This document shows, piece after piece, positions 6,995 through 11,206 of a stretch of 11,206 bases of DNA (position 1 is its first letter; each line of letters starts with the position of its first letter). The translations under genes and the position numbers were made by a program. Location of the stretch: the NCBI GenBank assembly GCA_013214445.1, contig JABSPG010000089.1, forward strand, positions 1-11,206. Direction: 5' to 3'. The notes under the pieces are model-generated. The model worked only from the letters and a program-made list of their open reading frames with translations. It ran no database searches and was not told where the DNA came from. The DNA comes from Ekhidna sp. (GTDB lineage Bacteria > Bacteroidota > Bacteroidia > Cytophagales > Cyclobacteriaceae).

Positions 6995-7669
6995 TTATTG
7001 CAAAAGGTCTGGTCGCCTTTCTTTCGTTTGCTTTAATGCTTGTTCCTGCCGCCAAGAATCAATATTTGCTTCATGCCCTGATGTCAGAACTTCGGGAACT
7101 TTCCAGCCCTTATAATCCGAAGGCCTTGTGTACACAGGTGGAGCTAACAAGTTGTCCTGAAAGGAATCTGAAAGAGCAGAAGTTTCATCATTTAAAACGC
7201 CTGGAACAAGCCTAATAAGTGAATCTGTCAATACCATAGCCGCTAACTCACCTCCTGAAAGCACATAATCCCCTATGCTTACTTCTTTTGTAATCAAATG
7301 ATCTCTCACTCTTTGATCTACTCCTTTGTAGTGTCCGCATAGCAGAATAAAGTTCTTCTTCAACGACAGCTGATTTGCAATTCCTTGGTTGTAGGTTTCT
7401 CCATCGGGAGTGAGATATATGATTTCATCATATTCTCTTTCCGCTTTTAGTTTGGATATACACTTATCTATAGGTTCGATCATTAGAACCATTCCTGCTC
7501 CCCCTCCAAAAGCATAATCATCAACATTTAAATGCTTATTGGATGAATAGTCTCGTAGATTGTGAATCTTTAATTCTACCAAGCCCTTCGAAATCGATCT
7601 TTTAACAATGCTCTGTGTTAGAGGTCCTTCAAATAGATCGGGTAAGCATGTAATGATGTCAATTCGCAT
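6995..7669 (-). CDS. trmD: tRNA (guanine-37-N1)-methyltransferase
   Basis: TrmD uses S-adenosylmethionine to methylate N1 of G37 next to the anticodon, preventing +1 frameshifting. The 224-residue protein has the SPOUT trefoil-knot domain first: RIDIITCLPDLFEGPL (2-17), DDYAFGGGAGMVL (50-62), YLTPDGE (85-91), LLCGHYKGVDQR (109-120), SIGDYVLSGGELAAM (131-145), RLVPGVL (153-159). The C-terminal tRNA-binding part includes LLAPPVYTRPSDYKGWKVPEVLTSGHEANIDSWR. The key Arg and Asp of the active site appear as R153 and D168 (SDSF). The middle residue of the conserved Y-E-G loop is Lys (K115) here, where proteobacterial enzymes have Glu; this is probably a lineage variant. It starts 2 bases after the rimM stop, so the two are co-transcribed. 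Ends at DLLQ; no terminator follows. Confidence 0.97.
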   Translation of the reverse strand: MRIDIITCLPDLFEGPLTQSIVKRSISKGLVELKIHNLRDYSSNKHLNVDDYAFGGGAGMVLMIEPIDKCISKLKAEREYDEIIYLTPDGETYNQGIANQLSLKKNFILLCGHYKGVDQRVRDHLITKEVSIGDYVLSGGELAAMVLTDSLIRLVPGVLNDETSALSDSFQDNLLAPPVYTRPSDYKGWKVPEVLTSGHEANIDSWRQEQALKQTKERRPDLLQ

Positions 7670-7671
7670 GG

Positions 7672-8193
7672 CTATTCATCGTAAATTTCCAACAAACCTT
7701 CAGGTAAATCGACAAGCACCTTTTTGTTTTCGATATCTACTTGCAAAACGATCTCATCCTTTAAGGGAATGAGGATTTCTCTATCCCCATTTTGAACTGC
7801 TAATAGTTGATTGCTATTGAAATCGATAACTTCCTTGATTACACCGATTTTGTAATCTTCTTCAAAAACCTCGCAATTGACCAGATCGTGGAAGTAGTAC
7901 TGATCCTCTTCTAGTTCGGGGAGTTGATTGAGTGGAAGATATAGCTTTGACTTCACCATTGTCCTTGCAGAATCGAGTGAATCTATTTCTTCAAACTTGA
8001 TGAGTGCTCTGTCTTGATTGATTTGGATTGTGCTAATAAAAAAAGGAACCAATCTTCCTTGTTGTTCAAGAAAAACCGATTCCAAATTTCTATACTCTTC
8101 AGGGAAGTCTACCTCTAATAAAACTGTAACTTCCCCGTGAAGACCATGAGTCTTGATCACTTCCCCTAACTGGTAGCAATCATTCTGCTTCAT
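7672..8193 (-). CDS. rimM: Ribosome maturation factor RimM
   Basis: RimM binds S19 and assists maturation of the 30S head. The 173-residue protein has the N-terminal beta-barrel domain (about residues 5-90) with the signature LGEVIKTHGLHGEVTV at 9-24, then LPELEEDQYYFHDLVNCEVFEED leading into the C-terminal PRC-barrel (about 95-170), with IGVIKEVIDFNSNQLLAVQNGDREILIPL. Length matches the family. It starts 6 bases downstream of rpsP and ends 2 bases before trmD, so it is an internal operon gene. Its conserved place after rpsP confirms the identification, since RimM is less conserved at sequence level than its neighbours. Confidence 0.96.
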   Translation of the reverse strand: MKQNDCYQLGEVIKTHGLHGEVTVLLEVDFPEEYRNLESVFLEQQGRLVPFFISTIQINQDRALIKFEEIDSLDSARTMVKSKLYLPLNQLPELEEDQYYFHDLVNCEVFEEDYKIGVIKEVIDFNSNQLLAVQNGDREILIPLKDEIVLQVDIENKKVLVDLPEGLLEIYDE

Positions 8194-8199
8194 TGCAGA

Positions 8200-8790
8200 T
8201 TAACCTTCTTTTTTTTCTCCCTCAGTTGAAGCTTCTACTTGAGCTTCTTCTACTTCCGCTACGTCCTCAGCTACGTCCTCATTGTCTTCTGCTCCAGCCT
8301 CTTTAATTTCCTCAACTAGAGCCGCTTCAGCTTCTTGAGCTTTTTTCTTCAGCTCTTCAGATCTAGCATCACTAACCTTCTTCTCAGCAGCAAGGGCAGC
8401 TTTCTTCTTATCATCTTTCGCTTTTGCAAGTAGATCAACTTTGCCCTGAATCTTAGACTCTTTTGCTTTCATCCACTCTTCAAGTTTTTGATCTGCATCT
8501 TCTTGAGTGATGGCTCCTTTGTTGACACCAATCTGAAGATGTTTTTTCATCATGACGCCTCTGTAAGAAAGCATCGCTCTTACAGTATCTGTCGGTTGGG
8601 CTCCTTTCATTACCCAATCAAATGCTTTATTATCATCAAGATTGATAGATGCCGGATCCGTATTGGGATTGTATGTACCAATCTTCTCGATGAAGCGACC
8701 ATCTCGTGGTGCTCTAGCATCTGCCACTACTACATCGTACATGGCTTGTTTTTTGCGTCCTCGACGCGCTAGTCTGATTTTTACTGACAT
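8200..8790 (-). CDS. rpsP: 30S ribosomal protein S16 with long charged C-terminal extension
   Basis: Residues 1-80 are typical S16: SVKIRLARRGRKKQAMYDVVVADARAPRDGRFIEKIGTYNP, then PTDTVRAMLSYRGVMMKKHLQIG. S16 stabilises the 5' domain of 16S rRNA during 30S assembly. Most bacterial S16 proteins have about 80-90 residues; this one has 196. After a helical segment (95-140, Lys/Ala-rich) comes an Ala/Glu-rich, strongly acidic tail (141-196) containing EDVAEDVAEVEEAQVEA. Extended S16 is common in Bacteroidota, so the tail is probably genuine, and its low-complexity look suggests a helical or disordered surface appendage of unknown role. It is the promoter-proximal gene of rpsP-rimM-trmD-rplS and carries a clear promoter about 50 bases upstream. 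The tail includes a 12-base tandem duplication. Confidence 0.97.
   Translation of the reverse strand: MSVKIRLARRGRKKQAMYDVVVADARAPRDGRFIEKIGTYNPNTDPASINLDDNKAFDWVMKGAQPTDTVRAMLSYRGVMMKKHLQIGVNKGAITQEDADQKLEEWMKAKESKIQGKVDLLAKAKDDKKKAALAAEKKVSDARSEELKKKAQEAEAALVEEIKEAGAEDNEDVAEDVAEVEEAQVEASTEGEKKEG
8258..8281 (-). repeat. Perfect 12-bp tandem duplication inside rpsP
   Basis: The plus strand shows GCTACGTCCTCA twice in direct succession. Being a multiple of three, it keeps the frame and yields the doubled EDVA unit in the acidic tail of S16. It is likely a replication-slippage product in a region under weak sequence constraint. Confidence 0.9.
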
Positions 8791-8840
8791 AATTCTTTTT
8801 GTTTATGGAACTCGTCCATCAAAAGTTTAAAAATGGAGCG

Positions 8841-8872
8841 CAAATGTAGATCATTTTTATTGCCTACGGAAA
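8841..8872 (-). promoter_or_regulatory. Promoter of the rpsP operon (Bacteroidota type)
   Basis: On the minus strand TACATTTG (complement 8841-8848) matches TAnnTTTG exactly and is followed by CGCTCC. A TTTC box (complement 8869-8872), one base off TTTG, lies 20 bases upstream. The leader to the ATG at 8790 would be about 45 bases. The -7 box plus the following CRCTCC is nearly identical to the rplS promoter. Confidence 0.75.
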
Positions 8873-9007
8873 GAGTTCTGCTTTTACCTTCTATGGTACC
8901 ATTTATTAATGAGTGCATTTAACAAATGATGCCCTGATTGGTTTTGTATCCTTAAATAAAGCTTCAATCATCGCTTGATATTTGTATTTTTATAATCGCT
9001 TAAGCAG

Positions 9008-9039
9008 TTTTAATTAGAACTATTTAGACTTTATTTTTG
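9008..9039 (+). promoter_or_regulatory. Promoter of sucA (Bacteroidota type)
   Basis: TATTTTTG at 9032-9039 is an exact TAnnTTTG match, with TTTT at 9008-9011 in the -33 position after a 20-base spacer. The predicted leader to the ATG at 9059 is only about 12-15 bases and AT-rich, with no convincing Shine-Dalgarno sequence, as is common in this phylum. The segment between this and the rpsP promoter (8873-9007) shows nothing else I can name. Confidence 0.6.
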
Positions 9040-9058
9040 TAGAAGAACAAATTAGAAT

Positions 9059-11206
9059 ATGGATAAGTATTCATACATTGCTAATGCTCACGGAAATTAT
9101 CTGGATGAGCTATTTAATGCCTACAAAGAGAATCCAGAGACCATAGATGAGTCTTGGAAGAAGTTTTTCGAGGGTTTTGAATTTGCACAAGAAAAGTACG
9201 GTGAATCTGGTGGGGATCCTTCTGTTGCTACCCCTAAGGAAACTGCGGTCAGAAACCTGATATATAACTATCGGTCCTGGGCGCATCTAGTTGCAGATAC
9301 CAATCCTGTGCGTGAGCGTAGGCCTCATACGGCAAAGTTAGAATTATCTGATTTCGGTCTGTCAGATCAGGATCTTAATACAGAGTTTGAAGTTGGCCAA
9401 GAAGTTGGTTTAGGCAAAGCTTCGCTTAACAACATTCTAGCGAAACTGAAAAAAGTGTACGCAAACCATATTGGGTTCGAGTACAATCATATAAGAGATT
9501 CCAATATAAGCGATTGGCTAAAGGATAAGATTGAGCTGGAAGGGTTTAACATCAATCCTCCGCGAGATGTAAAACATAGGATATTATCCAAGTTGAACGA
9601 AGCGAGTGTTTTTGAGAATTTCTTGCATACCAAATTCTTAGGACAAAAGAGGTTTTCTCTGGAAGGTGGGGAAAATATGATCCCTGCACTAGACACAATC
9701 ATCAATAAAGGTGCTGAACTCAATGCAGAGGAAGTTATCATTGGGATGGCTCACAGAGGCAGATTGAATGTTCTTGCCAATATAATGGGTAAGACCTACG
9801 AAGAGATTTTTAGCGAATTTGAGGGAAATCAGGAAGTAGATCTTACCATGGGAGATGGTGATGTGAAGTATCACCTTGGTTATTCATCCTACATTGATAC
9901 CACTGCAGGTAAGAAGATGTATGTAAAACTTGCTCCAAATCCCTCGCACCTTGAAGCAGTGGATCCGGTAGTGCTTGGATACAGTAGGGCGCAAATAGAT
10001 GATGAATACAGGGGCGATATGGGTAAGGCAATTCCTGTCTTGATTCATGGTGATGCGGCAGTTGCGGGTCAAGGGATTGTCTATGAGTGTATTCAAATGT
10101 CTCTACTAGAAGGTTATAAAACAGGAGGGACAATCCACTTTGTTATAAATAATCAAGTAGGATTTACTACAGATTTTGCTGATGCACGTTCTAGTATTTA
10201 TTGTACTGACCTAGCGAAGATTGTTGATGCTCCTATTTTGCATGTAAACGGGGATGATGCCGAGGCAGTACAATTTTGTACCAATTTGGCAGTCGAGTAT
10301 CGCCAAAAATTTAGAAAAGATATATTTATTGATCTTCTCTGCTACAGGCGTCATGGTCACAATGAAAGTGATGAGCCTAGGTTTACCCAACCGACACTCT
10401 ATAATGCAATAGGAAAACACCCCAATCCTAGAGAGTTGTATGTAAAGCAACTCATACGTCGTGGAGATTTAAACGATGCAGAGGTGAAAATCTTAGAAAA
10501 AGATTTCAAAGACAAACTTCAAGCTCGGCTGAATGAAATCAAACAAAATCCATTGCCTTACAAGCCGCAGAAAATTGAAGAAGAATGGCATCATTTGAGA
10601 CGATCCCTAGGTAAGGACTTTGATAAGTCTCCCGATTCCAGTGTGTCAGATGAGATTGTTGAAAAAGTGGCTAAAGCTGTGACAGAAATTCCTAATGGAT
10701 TTAAGCCACTTAGACAGATCGAAAAACTGCTGAAAGATCGAAAGACTAATTTCTTCGAAAAGAAAGAACTGGGATGGGCAGATGCAGAATTACTTGCGTA
10801 TGGTTCACTTCTTGCAGAAGGCAAGATCGTCCGAATGTCTGGTCAAGATGTAAAAAGAGGAACCTTTTCTCACAGACATGCTTATTTCTTTGATTCAAAT
10901 ACGGGAGAGCCTTATTGTGGTCTCGACAATATTCAAGAGGGGCAAGAGCCTTTTAGAATTTACAACTCCTTACTGTCAGAGTATGGCGTTTTAGGATTTG
11001 AATATGGCTTTGCTATGGCCACACCAAATGCATTGGTAGTATGGGAGGCTCAGTTTGGTGATTTTGCCAACGGGGCTCAGATAATGATTGATCAATTTAT
11101 TGCCAGTGCTGAGAGCAAATGGCAAAGAATGAATGGTCTAGTCCTGCTGTTACCCCACGGATATGAAGGACAGGGACCAGAGCACTCAAATGCTAGACCA
11201 GAAAGA
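9059..11206 (+). CDS. sucA: 2-oxoglutarate dehydrogenase E1 component (N-terminal 716 residues, runs off the right edge)
   Basis: SucA is the thiamine-diphosphate-dependent decarboxylase of the 2-oxoglutarate dehydrogenase complex, making succinyl groups from 2-oxoglutarate in the TCA cycle. The frame is open without interruption from ATG 9059 to the edge. Residues 4-40 (YSYIANAHGNYLDELFNAYKENPETIDESWKKFFEGFE) match the N-terminal E1 segment that interacts with E2/E3. Then come GMAHRGRLNVL (229-239), KYHLGYSS (H272), LAPNPSHLEAVDPVVLG, the ThDP/Mg motif from GDAAVAGQG (331-339) to NNQ (364-366), CYRRHGHNESDEP (428-440), SGQDVKRGTFSHRHA and, near the edge, WEAQFGDFANGAQIMIDQFI and HGYEGQGPEHSNARPER. 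The active-site histidines are in place (H232, H272). Full-length homologues have about 920-940 residues, so roughly the last 200 are outside. There is no N-terminal acyltransferase domain, so it is not the Kgd-type fusion. It is transcribed divergently from rpsP; sucB probably follows but is not visible. Confidence 0.97.
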   Translation, partial: MDKYSYIANAHGNYLDELFNAYKENPETIDESWKKFFEGFEFAQEKYGESGGDPSVATPKETAVRNLIYNYRSWAHLVADTNPVRERRPHTAKLELSDFGLSDQDLNTEFEVGQEVGLGKASLNNILAKLKKVYANHIGFEYNHIRDSNISDWLKDKIELEGFNINPPRDVKHRILSKLNEASVFENFLHTKFLGQKRFSLEGGENMIPALDTIINKGAELNAEEVIIGMAHRGRLNVLANIMGKTYEEIFSEFEGNQEVDLTMGDGDVKYHLGYSSYIDTTAGKKMYVKLAPNPSHLEAVDPVVLGYSRAQIDDEYRGDMGKAIPVLIHGDAAVAGQGIVYECIQMSLLEGYKTGGTIHFVINNQVGFTTDFADARSSIYCTDLAKIVDAPILHVNGDDAEAVQFCTNLAVEYRQKFRKDIFIDLLCYRRHGHNESDEPRFTQPTLYNAIGKHPNPRELYVKQLIRRGDLNDAEVKILEKDFKDKLQARLNEIKQNPLPYKPQKIEEEWHHLRRSLGKDFDKSPDSSVSDEIVEKVAKAVTEIPNGFKPLRQIEKLLKDRKTNFFEKKELGWADAELLAYGSLLAEGKIVRMSGQDVKRGTFSHRHAYFFDSNTGEPYCGLDNIQEGQEPFRIYNSLLSEYGVLGFEYGFAMATPNALVVWEAQFGDFANGAQIMIDQFIASAESKWQRMNGLVLLLPHGYEGQGPEHSNARPER

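Noticed and set aside
8893..8902. Perfect 10-bp palindrome ATGGTACCAT between the divergent rpsP and sucA promoters
   Set aside because: About ten perfect 10-bp palindromes are expected by chance in a window of this size, and it does not overlap either promoter box.
9487..10824. Several minus-strand reading frames of 60-96 residues opposite sucA
   Set aside because: sucA is continuous and conserved across the whole stretch; the opposite frames lack start context and recognisable motifs.

Overview
The window looks like a chromosomal segment of a Bacteroidota bacterium, most likely of the order Cytophagales. Three signs point there: recognisable promoters fit the Bacteroidota pattern (TAnnTTTG at -7, a TTG/TTTG-like box near -33) rather than the usual -10/-35; the SecA is about 1118 residues with extra sequence in its middle and a Gln-rich tail lacking the Cys-rich zinc motif; and ribosomal protein S16 has a long acidic/Lys-rich extension. 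The family-level placement is inferred from remembered protein features, not from a search. Everything is core metabolism or housekeeping. No mobile element, CRISPR array, phage gene, toxin-antitoxin pair, tRNA or rRNA was seen.

Layout, left to right: (1) 1-351, minus strand, the N-terminal 117 residues of a Na+/phosphate-cotransporter-family protein running off the left edge. (2) 352-568, an AT-rich spacer with three short perfect stem-loops and the transporter's promoter. (3) 569-6451, minus strand, transcribed in the order dapF, secA, SPOR-domain lipoprotein, M20D amidohydrolase; the last three overlap by 19 and 8 bases. (4) 6478-6505, a strong intrinsic terminator separating this group from the ribosomal block. 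(5) 6513-8790, minus strand, rpsP-rimM-trmD-rplS in the classic order, with near-identical promoters before rpsP and before rplS. (6) 8791-9058, a divergent intergenic region with the rpsP and sucA promoters back to back. (7) 9059-11206, plus strand, the first 716 residues of sucA (2-oxoglutarate dehydrogenase E1), running off the right edge.

How they work together: rpsP, rimM, trmD and rplS make a ribosome-assembly and tRNA-modification unit. dapF (meso-diaminopimelate for peptidoglycan and lysine), secA (protein export), a peptidoglycan-binding-type SPOR lipoprotein and an amidohydrolase form a loosely envelope-themed unit. sucA serves the TCA cycle and is independently transcribed.

The most notable observation is a single-base frameshift early in secA, near 5472-5475. 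The first ~39 codons are in one frame and the rest of the protein in another; one extra A in the GAAAC string restores a full-length, family-typical SecA. Because SecA is essential, a sequencing or assembly error is the likeliest explanation. I found no convincing undescribed system here.
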